Assembly (NCBI GenBank): GCA_017163975.1
Contig: JAFFSR010000019.1
Coordinates: 124,001-188,000, forward strand
DNA length: 64,000 nt
From: Anastatus disparis
Lineage: Eukaryota > Arthropoda > Insecta > Hymenoptera > Eupelmidae
Direction: 5' to 3'
Shown here: one piece after another, positions 54,576-64,000 of the stretch
Layout of the letters: each line of letters opens with the position of its first letter
Position numbering within the stretch: the first letter of the stretch is position 1
The notes under the pieces: model-generated
What the model was told of the DNA's origin: nothing
Seen by the model: only the letters and a program-made list of their open reading frames with translations
Database searches by the model: none
Position numbers and translations under genes: made by a program

Positions 54576-56200
54576 AATCTTCTTCTTACAACTTGTCATG
54601 AGTCAAAATTTCTCAAATGAGCCACTAAAAATCGACCAGTCGATTTTTATACATCTTTTTGCATATTTTGGAAGCCTTATATGTAATAATCAATATCCTA
54701 AGACAGTTTTCAAAATTTCAATCTTTCAAAAAGTTATTAACAAATGAAATCTTCAGAACCTTTTTTTTAAATTGCTATATCTTGGTAAATAATTGGTGAA
54801 TCGTAACGAAATTTTTAAGAAATTTTTTAATAAATCGTCAGAATAGTACATTACTTTTCTAGTGAGCAAAATAGGTCATTCCGTCACTAGTCGTTTTGTC
54901 ATTGGAGCGTAGCGAGAGTGATAAAAAAGACGAGTGGGTGACCTATTTTGCCACAAGTGGGATAGAGAATTTTTCCCAATAAGGTGAGCGGAACCTGATT
55001 TCGATGCCTGTTTTTAGTGAACAAAATACCACATTTCCCCACTGAGTGAGGAAACATGGTATTTACTAAAAACAGGCGCCGAAAATCGGTTTTTGCTTAT
55101 CACGTTAGGAAATAGTACATTTCGTAACGGGTATAAAAAGCCATTTTATACCAGTTGTAAACCGTATTTTTTCCCGTGAGAGTCAAAAAAGAGCAACGAA
55201 TTTGCGATTTTGAGGTTAGAATGGCAAAAAATTAATTATATATTATTTAATATTTATTTATACACTGCAAATTTAAGTGTGTTTAAATAACACACGTGTG
55301 AGATTCGACTGTCGTCATTTTTACACACTTTTTTGTGTATTGAATTTACAACTCATCTTAAATGTTTGATTTAACACATGTAAACGTGTAAATTTAAACG
55401 TATAACATGTGTAAATGATTGAAATACATTAAAAATTAAAAATTAACTTCATGGGAAATTCACCTTTTTATGTGTCGGAATTTTTCTATTATAATGGGCA
55501 ATAAATGTGTGCTTCGAGAATTAAACTATTAAAATAATGTCGCCTAAAAACGCTTAGAAAATTTTCAACCCAACTAGGGCGCGAACCCATATATTATTTA
55601 TATATTTATAGTTTATTACTATAAATATTTTATTATTTTTAAATTTAAATTAAACAAATAATTGAATAATTGTGAGTAATTAATACTAATTGAGAAAAAA
55701 TAAAGATCGGTAGAATAATTTTCCTTGTATAAAAAAAAAAAGTTTTCATTTAAGTAAATAATTTTTTATCAAAACTATATCTAATTCCTTATTTATTAAA
55801 AATTTAATTTTTCATTAGTTAAATATTTATTTAAAAAAATAATAGATAAATGTATATGAATAATTTATTTTTTAATAATTTATTTGGGGAGGTTAGGAAT
55901 GTCGAATTCATTGATATATAATTTATTGATCGATTAGTGAATCTAATGATTAATTTAATAGATGCATTTAGTTCAATAAAATAATTTTTTTTTTATATTA
56001 CGCATTTTAATTAAGCTTCTTATTAAATAATTAATAATAATAATTAATTACTTGTGGTAATTAAAATAAAAGACTACATCAAATTTGAAATAATAAATAT
56101 TGTAGTTTTTAATACAGTTTAAGAGCAGGCCGGATTTGCTGTCCCTGTCTAATTAAGTTTTTTGTTATTTACTCCAAGTATTAATCGGTGTATCTGCAAA

Positions 56201-56441
56201 TTAACCCTTTGAGGGGCAGTGGTACGTATTTGTCCCACCTATTTGGTTTTGGATTTTTCCGTATTTCTAAAACGTATATGCCTTTTTAAGACATCTATAA
56301 GACTTTTTGAACTCTTGAATACCTGATTTATTAGATTTTATAGAGAAATTGCAAATATTCATTAATTGAAGTATTTGTTATAAACAATTAATCTCAAAAA
56401 ACCCGTTTTTTTACAGAAAAATGTGCCCCTCAAAGGGTTAA
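56201..56441. mobile_element. TTAA-flanked MITE, CCCTTTGAGGGGCA ends (nested)
   Basis: 241 bp between TTAA at 56201-56204 and 56438-56441. The ends CCCTTTGAGGGGCA are inverted exactly; the interior is only partly palindromic. Inserted in the left arm of the gamma MITE. TTAA target plus CCC-start ends fit the piggyBac pattern. Confidence 0.9.
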
Positions 56442-56656
56442 AGGTCGAGCGCAATAGATATTATTGTTATGAATATTTATGCACAAGAACAAAAAATTAT
56501 ACCGTATTGTTTTTGAGAAAAGTAAGGAACGCAAAAATATTATAAACATAACCATTTACTTCAGTGTTCCTTACTTTTCTCAAAATCAACGCGGTAGAAT
56601 TTTTTCTTCTTGTGCATAAATATTCATAATAATAATATCTATCACACTCAAACTTT

Positions 56657-56989
56657 AATTGGATCTTTGCATTAAAATTTTTTTTTAAATCCATTATATC
56701 CGTTATTTAGAAAAAGAAAAATTAAAAGACATGTATTTTTTCTTATATCATAAAAATGAAAACTCAAAGAGATAGGGGCAGTTGAAATTGTATGACGTCA
56801 CAATTGTTTTAGCAATCGTGACGTCATATACATTGGCCCTATATCTATATGTATCAAAATTGTATTAATTTCTACTGGCTATAACTTTTGCAATTCATCA
56901 TATTTTAAAAAACAAAAAAATACGGGTCTTTTATTTTTTCGTATTCTATCTGACGGATATAATGCATTTTTTCATGCAAGGATCCAATT
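56657..56989. mobile_element. MITE, AATTGGATC ends with paired TGACGTCA sites (nested)
   Basis: AATTGGATCTTTGCATTAAA at the left and GCATTTTTTCATGCAAGGATCCAATT-type sequence at the right (to 56989) are inverted, with ATTATATCCGT shared inside. The central dyad holds two perfect TGACGTCA sites at 56793-56800 and 56819-56826. Inserted in the right arm of the gamma MITE. Non-coding. Confidence 0.8.
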
Positions 56990-57123
56990 TGCCGACACAC
57001 CGATTAATACTTGTGTAAATAACAAAACACTCAATTAGACAAGGACAGCGAATCCGGCCTGCTCTTAATATTAAAATATATACTTTTAGAAAAACTTTAA
57101 TTGAAAATAGAAATAAAGCACAA

Positions 57124-57124
<1 letters not shown>

Positions 57125-57172
<48 letters not shown>
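57125..57172. repeat. (AT)n microsatellite
   Basis: About 22 AT units, just right of the gamma MITE. Confidence 0.95.
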
Positions 57173-57175
<3 letters not shown>

Positions 57176-57708
57176 AATGTACAAATATAAATTTTAAACA
57201 CATAAATGTGTAGATTTATGCATTTATATTTGTAAATTTTGATATTAACTCGATCATGTGTGTAAAAATACACATAAAATGTATGTACTGATAATTTACG
57301 CACATAAGTGTGTTTTTTTACACATAAAATAGAATTCACATACTAAAACGTGTAAAACTACACACTATCAATGTATGAATTAACACACATAAATTTGCAG
57401 TGTACTTATTTCTTAATACATTTCTTCATTTTTATTACAGAACTTTTGCAATAATTTGAAAAATCTTACATTCTAAAGAATTTTTATTACACGGTTCATT
57501 AATATTACACTAACAAACCAAAATCAATTTTTGCATAAAGTACAAATTCATAAATTATTTTTTAAAATTATTACTAATGCTCCATGATAAAAGTAGTGAA
57601 ATATTTTAAAAAATAAATAAATTTATTATAAAACAATCAAAATAAATATCAAATAATATATAAATTATTTTCTAAAGATTTATTAAACGGCTTGGAAAAT
57701 TCTAGATA

Positions 57709-57810
57709 ATATCGACGCCCCGTACGAAGAAAAGCACCGTTCAGAAATTCAAATGCAAATTAACATTGGGATTTCTGAACGGTGCTTTTCTTCGCACGAG
57801 GCGTCGATAT
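57709..57810. other. Near-perfect hairpin, ~40-bp arms, 22-base loop
   Basis: ATATCGACGCCCCGTACGAA followed by GAAAAGCACCGTTCAGAAAT pairs with ATTTCTGAACGGTGCTTTTC followed by TTCGCACGAGGCGTCGATAT, with only two mismatches. The ~102-base length fits a small-RNA precursor, but a tiny MITE is as likely because it sits inside a transposon nest. No larger inverted repeat immediately around it was seen. Confidence 0.75.
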
Positions 57811-58326
57811 AAGTATGTCGGAAAGCTCAACGTCAGTTGTAGCGGTAGGCGCCGCGCGTCTGCCACAGCCACTACGTAACATATTAAAGTATTTATAATT
57901 TTTTTATGAATAGAGAGCACATAAATTTTATTGTGCCGATATTTAGATAATTAATTAAGGAATAAAAATGTAAAAAAAATTTCAGCTGCGACACCGAGAA
58001 GTTTGTTGAATTTGCATTTGTTTATTGCAAAATTAATTATCTATTGACAAATTACGTTTTTTTCACGTAAATTATATATTATTATGTGCTTCAATCATTT
58101 CTAAGTATACGATAAAAATTTCGTTACAATTCACCAATTATTTACCGAGATATCACAATTTAAAAAAAGGTTCTGGAAATTTCATTTGTTAATAACTTTT
58201 TAAAAACTTGAAAATTCTGAAAATCGTTTTAGGATATGAATTTTTATATATAAAGCTTCTAAAATATCTAAAAGGATCTATGAAAATCGACCGGTCGATT
58301 TTTAGTGGCCCATTTGAAAAATTTTT

Positions 58327-58980
58327 ACTCTATACTTTGCATATTATTAATATAATAATATAATTTTTGGCAGGCTGGCATGAAAAAGTGTATACATTAA
58401 ACGAGATAAATCTTGATGGTTTCATTTGGCGGATTACTTCTCTCGGTTTACAGCTCGAGAAGTAACCTCTCCATTGGGACAGAACCATCAATATTCGTCC
58501 CTTGTGATGCGATATACTAATTTTTAATTAAAGGTTTTTAATCTTAACTTTGATATGCAATCAGTAAAAACCTTAGAAGATTAGAAGTTCAACAACTATA
58601 CAACTATAAAAAAAATGCAAATTTTTTTGAATGTCTTAAAATCTAGACAAAGTTGCTCATAACTGTGAAAAAATCAAGCGTTGAATTGAATAAACGCGAT
58701 TTTTTCCATAATTTTATGTAAGAAAAATATCTCGAAGGTAGAAGAAAATCTGAGACCCAGATGCAATGTACTCTTGTTGTAAAAGTCTGTAACGATAGGA
58801 CTGATAGGACTATCCGTAGCAGACCTAAAAAACTGGCAATAAAATTAATTATGAAAAGTAAAATACTGTGCATAATAAAATTGAGGGATTTTAAAAATTC
58901 ATTAAGAGTTAAATTAAATGTATTGTAAAGAATGGTCAACCTTTTCTCCACAGCTGTTTTTACTACATCGAAATATATTT
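58327..58980. other. Spacer, no gene seen
   Basis: Mostly AT-rich. An imperfect dyad AGAAGTAACCTC / TCTCGGTTTACAGCTCGAGAAG is near 58440-58470. A 102-codon minus-strand frame at 58643-58951 is not family-like. Confidence 0.4.
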
Positions 58981-59275
58981 TGTTATGAAGACCTATGACG
59001 TAAGGTTCATAAGTGTAGAATTATTCGGTATAGAAAATTATCCAATTTATTTTTGTTAAAAATATGCACGCTCAGTACAGCGTATGTAAGGTAGCGCTAT
59101 CTATTATATGTAGACGCCGTGAGTCGACTAACGTTTCTTCAGAGTCAGTTCATGAATATCGGTTGAATAGAACAGACCGTGGTACCTGATATAATACTAT
59201 ATATTTGTATCTTATTAAATAAAGATTTTTTATTCTTATATAAAATAAAACTCGAGTACTTATTTTATTTTATTG
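58981..59275 (+). repeat. Candidate 5' LTR of the BEL/Pao element
   Basis: Begins TGTTATGAAG and could end at TTATTTTATTTTATTGCA, giving TG...CA ends. It includes a polyadenylation-type AATAAAG at 59218, as expected inside an LTR. The gag start lies ~175 bp further on. The 3' LTR is outside the window, so the boundaries cannot be confirmed and I cannot name the primer-binding site. Confidence 0.4.
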
Positions 59276-59450
59276 CAATATATTTAAAAGGTCAAGGGCG
59301 CCAGCTCACTTAATCTGCGCGTAAATAATGAATAATTAAAAGCTTTTAAAAACGTGCAATGACTTGCGAGTGTTGTTGAAAGAAAGGAGAGTTTTTGTGT
59401 GTACCCGAAGTATAGGGCAGTTTTATCTCCCTTACGCAACAAAGGAAAAG

Positions 59451-60258
59451 ATGAGTGCACCCGAGCAGGCACAACGACAAGAAAGCGATCGCAGTACAAA
59501 GAAGGGTAAGCAAGAAAATATGTTTATCGGTGCCAATAATTAATGACGCGCGTGAATTTTTAAAATCTTTAAGTGGCGAGTAATGACCGGCTCGCGGTAA
59601 AATAAAAATATCCAAAAGAGATTTCTAAATCGAAGTCGTAAAAATATATATTTATATACAGCGCGACTGTATATGTAAAATAATACATATATACGTATAC
59701 GTATGTGCTTAACAAAAATTACGGAAAAGATGACGCCATGCTATGCACTCTATAAATAAAAAGACAGCGATAAATTAAAATAAAAAATTAAACATAAACG
59801 TTTATAATAAATTAAAATTAAAAGCATAGAAATAAATTAAAATTAATAAAATAGACAAGTACGTCTGAATAAAATTTATAATCGAAGGAACGAATGAATG
59901 CATATGTGCTTAGTTATATGCGTACATATGAATATTAGTAAACGCACGATTTAATACACGTATATGTATAAATTCAAGAACAGAAAACAATGTAGACAGT
60001 ACGACGACAGTATGTGATCACAAACGAAAGTGTGCAAATTTTAGAATTTTTGAATGTCATGTACGTTTCATCGCAGTTGAAGTTTTAATTGCCACTGCGT
60101 TGGCCGCGTTGCGACGATCTCAAGGATCGTTCGAGGGCGTCTTTTTCCTCTCCCACGATTAATAATCGATAATTGGAGGGGCACGAAGCGAGGGAACACA
60201 TAAGGTTTTCTCGAGTTCCGGCGGGCCACGGAACGTTCATGACATTCTATTATGATTT
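59451..60258 (+). pseudogene. BEL/Pao gag start and replaced region
   Basis: An ATG at 59451 opens MSAPEQAQRQESDRSTKKGK and stops after 31 codons. From about 59545 to 60258 there is no gag coding. Instead there is AT-rich sequence and, at 60080-60240, a GC-rich tract (GCCACTGCGTTGGCCGCG). BEL/Pao gag should have several hundred codons here, so most of the N-terminal half has been lost or replaced by foreign sequence. Confidence 0.45.
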
Positions 60259-63200
60259 TTGCGGCTTGATATTAAAAATTTGCCATCACTTGTTTCTAAT
60301 GAAATTAATTTAATTGAATTTGCTACACTTTTTAAAAATTCTATAACTGCAATTAAATCATTAAAACATTTAGGTTACTTGTATAGCCCGGAAATCGTAA
60401 ATGATATTTTTAAAAAATTACCAAGCTCAATGATATACAACTACATCAGATATGCAGCTTTTGAAGACAAAGATAAACCTGATTTAGAGAGGTTATCAAA
60501 TTTTTTATTTTTAGAAGCAGAAATGTCATTTACTGCTGGTGTAGTTGTACCTCAGAGAGCTGCAACGATTAATAGAATGTCTGATAAGTCCAAAAATTCT
60601 CATAATAATAAAAAATCTGTATATTCAACAAATATTATAGAAAATGTTAAAGAAAGATCGACAAGTAATTTAAAAGTAGGTTGTGTTCACTGTGGCCGCA
60701 AAAATCATAAAATTGAAAATTGTAATAATTTTATTAAAACGCCAATTGCTCAACGATGGAAAGTTGCTAGAACTTCTAAATTATGTTTTAAATGTCTTGA
60801 TAACGGTCACAGTCGCCGTGAATGTCTTAAAGAAAATTGTAAAAGTTGTAATCGTAATCACCATGAGCTTTTGCATCGTAATTTTTCGTCAAGCTCAAAT
60901 AATCAAGAAAGCGTTTCAAATATTTCTACGCGCTCGAACGTGAACATTTCATCGCAAGAACAAACTAATAAATGACTAGAAGTAGGTACTTTTTTAAAAA
61001 TCGTTCCTATTACGATTGTTAGCTCTCAATATAAAAAAGAAATATTTGCCTTATTAGATGACGCGTCGACTGTAACTATAATAAATTCAGATATAATTAG
61101 ACAAATTAGAGCGAGAACTACACACATTAACACATCTATAACCGGAATTGAAGGTGAAGCTATGATAACCTTATCAAGTGAAAAAGTTGATCTCGCAATA
61201 CATTCTGAAGGTGTAGTTTTTCCGATTAAAAATGTATTAGTTGTCGAAAATTTAGCTCTTACTACACAGAATTTAAGTAAAAATGTAACCGATTTATATT
61301 AATTGGACAAGACCACCCTAACCTTATTTTAACACGTGAAACTCGCGAAATAGATAATGAACTTTTTATTTCTCGAACGTTACTAGGATGGTCGATTTAC
61401 GGAAACTTTAAAGGAAGTTCGAATTTTCAAATAAACGCAACAATGACAAAAACAAATAAAAAATTTCTAAAGTTGAATAAATATGATCAAGATTTAAATG
61501 AGCTAGTGAAATTATATTTTGATATTGACGTTTTAGGAGTTAATGATACTGTAAGAGTAAATGCTGAAGACAAACGTGCACTTGAAATTTTAGAGAAAAC
61601 GTAAATATGTAGATGATCATTACGAAGTCGGTCTTCTATGGAAATCGAACAACCTTGAATTTTATGATGCTAAAACTACCGCTTTTCATAGATTAAAACT
61701 TCTTGAACGAAAACTTGATAAAGACGAAAACTACGCCAAAATGTATTATACAGAAATGTCACGGTTATTTGAAAATGAATTTGCCCAAAGAACTGATACA
61801 GATGCATCGTGTTCGAAAATAAGATATCTTCCTCATTTTGGCGTACAAAATATAAACAAACCCGGGCGAGTAAGATTAGTTTTTGATGCTGCAGCAAAAA
61901 CGGATAGGAGTAGTTTTAATGATTTATTATTATCTGGGCCTGACATGTTAATTTCTCTTCTCGGAGTTATCATGCGCTTTCGACAGTTTACCTTCGCTTT
62001 TACGTCTGACATAAGAGATATGTTTTTAAAAATTAAAATAAGAAAAGAAGATCGAGGTGCACAGCGTTTTCTATGGAAAGCGGATAATCGAATCGGGAAA
62101 CCGCAAGAATATTTAATGTCTTCAATGCTATTCGGTGCAAAATCATCTCCTTGCACTGCGCTCTTTATTAAAGACAAAAACGCGAATAGTTTTTCTTCAA
62201 TTTTTCCCTCAGCTTCGAAGTCTTATAAAAAATTGCTGTATGGACGATTATTTAGACAGTTGTGAGACGATCGAAGAAGCGACTGCACGGGTACAGCAGG
62301 TAAAAGAAATAAATTTAAAGGCGAACTGGCATATGCACAAATGGACCAGTAACGTCGCGTCTATAATTTCCGGAAACGAAAATGAAAATAATATTTCACA
62401 ACTTGTAAAAACCGATACAATTGTTAAAGAGAGTGAAAAAGTTTTAGGTTTACGTTGGTTCAATCTAGATGATAAATTAGGATTTAATGTTAATTCGGGC
62501 AAAATATCAAGCGATCTATACAATGGCTTAAGAAAACCAACTAAAAGAGAATTTTTAAGAATCATAATGTCGATTTTTGATCCACTCGGGCTTCTAACTC
62601 CTTTTACAATTCAATCGCGTATTCTTATGCAAGAGATATGGACTAGTAACATTAATTGGGATGATGAGATTTGTGATTTAGAATATATAAAATGGCAGAA
62701 ATGGCTTCGTGATTTTGGATTTGTTAAAACGTGTCGTATTAGTCGTTGCTATCAAATTCGTGATTTACAAGTTAAAAAAGCCGAATTACACGTATTTTGT
62801 GATGCTAGTGAAAAAGCATATTCATCTGTAGCTTATTGGCGATTCACATTAAAGAACGGTTTTTTTCACACTTCAATTATTATGGCAAAAAGCCGTGTTG
62901 CACCGTTACAATACATGTCGATACCTCGACTTGAATTACAAGCGGCTTTATTAGGCACGCGAATCGCAAAAACGATTGCTCAAGAACATGAATTTGTTAT
63001 TACGCGCCGTATATTTTGGTCAGATTCAGTAACTGTTTTAAGGTGGATTAAACGCGAACCGCGAGTATTTAAGATTTTTGTAGCCAATCGTTTAGCCGAA
63101 ATCAGTGAAAATTCACAAGAAAACGAATGGCGATGGGTATCTTCGATGGATAACCCAGCTAACGACGGTACTAGGGTAGCGCCTGATGCCTTAAAGAGTG

Positions 63201-64000
63201 ACAGTAGATGGTTACTAGGTCCATCTTTTTTGCATAAGGAAGAATCAGAATGGCCGAAAGAGAATTTTGTAAATTTTGACGAAAATTTAGACTGTAGCGA
63301 GTTGAAAAAGATTGTAACGTGTGCAATCAGTGTAAAAATACCTGTTTTTGATTTTTCGCGTTTTTCTTCATTAAATAAAATTTTATCGATTGTAACACAG
63401 GTTTTTGTAGCAATCAATAAAATGAAAAAACAAAGTCATACGGCTGTTCAACTTCGTGAATTAGCTGAAGAATGTTGTTTAAAAATAAGTCAGTCAATGT
63501 CATTTTGTGAAGAAATAAATGCACTTAAAAAATCTAACAACATTTCAAAGAAAAGTAAAATATTAGCATTAAATCCTTAATTAGATGATCGTGAAATTCT
63601 TCGTGCTAATGGACGTTTAACAAAATTTTCGGGTTACGATTCTTTATGCAAGCCGATTATTTTAGACGCAAAGAAAGATTTTTCACGACTTATTATTAAA
63701 CATTTTCATGAAAAGTACTATCATGGTAGTAATGAAACGGTTTTAAATGAGCTTCGTCAAATTTACTGGATAGTTGGACTACGACAAGGTTTACGTCATC
63801 TTGTGTCAAACTGTAGTATTTGTAAAATGCATCGCGCTAAGCCAGCTAGTCCGAAAATGGCTGCACTCCCGCACAGTAGAATAGCTTATCAAACCATTTT
63901 CACATTGCGGACTTGACTATTTTGGTCCTTTATTAGTTAAAATCGGAAGGAGGCGCGAAAAACGCTGGGGCGCTCTTTTCACTTGCATGACGACAAGAGC
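60259..64000 (+). pseudogene. BEL/Pao gag-pol: zinc knuckles, protease, RT, RNase H, integrase start
   Basis: Runs off the window. The gag C-terminal half has IYNYIRYAAFEDKDK and three Cys/His knuckles (CVHCGRKNHKIENC, CFKCLDNGHSRREC, CKSCNRNHHELLH). A TGA at 60973-60975 interrupts, then the same frame gives the aspartic protease (FALLDDASTVTII). Frames shift near 61300 and 61600. RT follows at 61741 (RLVFDAAAKTDRSSFNDLLL, TSDIRDMFLKIK, SSMLFGAKSSPCTA). After another shift near 62230 the active site reads CMDDYLDS, where the family has YVDDYLDS. RNase H has HVFCDASEKAYS, RLELQAALLG, FWSDSVTVL and NPANDGTR. A TAA at 63578-63580 precedes the integrase zinc domain (HFHEKYYHG...CSICKMHR). A shift near 63900 comes just before the first catalytic Asp. 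Order of domains is the canonical BEL/Pao order. Dead copy. Confidence 0.93.

Larger units (their letters stand above)
56119..57068. mobile_element. TTAA-flanked palindromic MITE, family gamma, copy 2
   Basis: TTAA at 56119-56122 and 57065-57068. GAGCAGGCCGGATTTGCTGT is inverted exactly at the right end. The central hairpin TTTTGAGAAAAGTAAGGAAC / complement is at 56508-56585. It carries two younger MITEs, one in each arm, which account for about 570 of its 950 bp. Full-length partner of 16078-16852. Confidence 0.92.
55261..57409. mobile_element. Second-level nested element, TACACTGCAAATTTA ends
   Basis: TACACTGCAAATTTAAGTGT at 55261 is inverted as ACACATAAATTTGCAGTGTA at 57389-57408. Inner flanks share many ACACATGTGTAAA-type dyads (55300-55430, 57190-57370). 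Non-coding. It contains the gamma MITE at 56119-57068. A further AT-rich stretch at 55440-56110 shows nothing recognisable. Confidence 0.7.
54606..58326. mobile_element. Non-autonomous element, ~220-bp inverted ends, outermost of a nest
   Basis: Left: AAATGAGCCACTAAAAATCG (54615). Right: its inverse, CGATTTTTAGTGGCCCATTT, to 58316. The match continues inward across GGTAAATAATTGGTGAATCG (54784) and its inverse near 58130. The interior has no coding frame and contains a second inverted-end element, which in turn holds three MITEs. Palindromic blocks also lie at about 54870-54960 (GCAAAATAGGTCA / TGACCTATTTTGC) and 55005-55095 (CCTGTTTTTAGTGAACAAAA / complement). Confidence 0.8.

Noticed and set aside
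61833..63417. Minus-strand frames over the BEL/Pao pol gene
   Set aside because: Antisense shadows of the pol domains.

Overview
This is an AT-rich stretch of animal nuclear DNA, almost certainly from an insect (a parasitoid or other hymenopteran is plausible but not proved). It holds no bacterial-type operon, no certain tRNA or rRNA gene and no intact single-copy host gene that I can recognise. It is a transposon graveyard: nearly every coding stretch is a broken piece of a mobile element. Most of the rest is terminal inverted repeats, small palindromic non-autonomous elements (MITEs) and tandem arrays. Species and clade placements below are from memory of protein families, not from searches.

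Layout. 1-2.15 kb: 3' end of a decayed Helitron helicase gene, then 29-bp and 17-bp minisatellites to 3.4 kb. 4.6-5.2 kb: broken gene of an uncharacterised insect family. 5.5-6.75 kb: a 152-bp tandem array. 6.8-8.5 kb: a fold-back element with a tRNA-like segment in each arm. 8.9-11.4 kb: a satellite-filled element with short inverted ends, abutting a Polinton/Maverick capsid-gene fragment. 12.4-16.9 kb: twin 235-bp MITEs and a cluster of TTAA-flanked palindromic MITEs, one nested in another. 19.4-22.8 kb: a DNA transposon of a superfamily I cannot name. 25.4-30.3 kb: a transposon-type pseudogene split by one MITE and by a 2.7-kb element with ~540-bp terminal repeats. 29.9-35.7 kb: a giant imperfect palindrome with a mariner-like transposase in one arm. 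36.4 kb: a possible terminal exon of a host gene. 39.05-45.3 kb: a PIF/Harbinger-ISL2EU-like transposon with ~690-bp inverted ends and a SWIM zinc finger. 46.1-54.6 kb: pieces of a CR1/Kiri-like LINE, with a second satellite-filled element at 52.5-54.1 kb. 54.6-58.3 kb: a four-level nest of non-autonomous elements. 59.0-64.0 kb: a decayed BEL/Pao LTR retrotransposon running off the window.

The strongest candidate for something undescribed is the element family at 8919-11396 and 52531-54069. Both copies are bounded by inverted TTCCCACACAGCATG-type ends, are filled almost wholly with self-complementary tandem repeats, and share one short non-repetitive core carrying a TATATAA box, in opposite orientation. 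A one-ended relative lies at 5484. A second notable set is the TTAA-flanked MITEs. One has a matching empty site in the other arm of the 29.9-35.7 kb palindrome, and three independent insertions hit the same mirrored spot of a host MITE.
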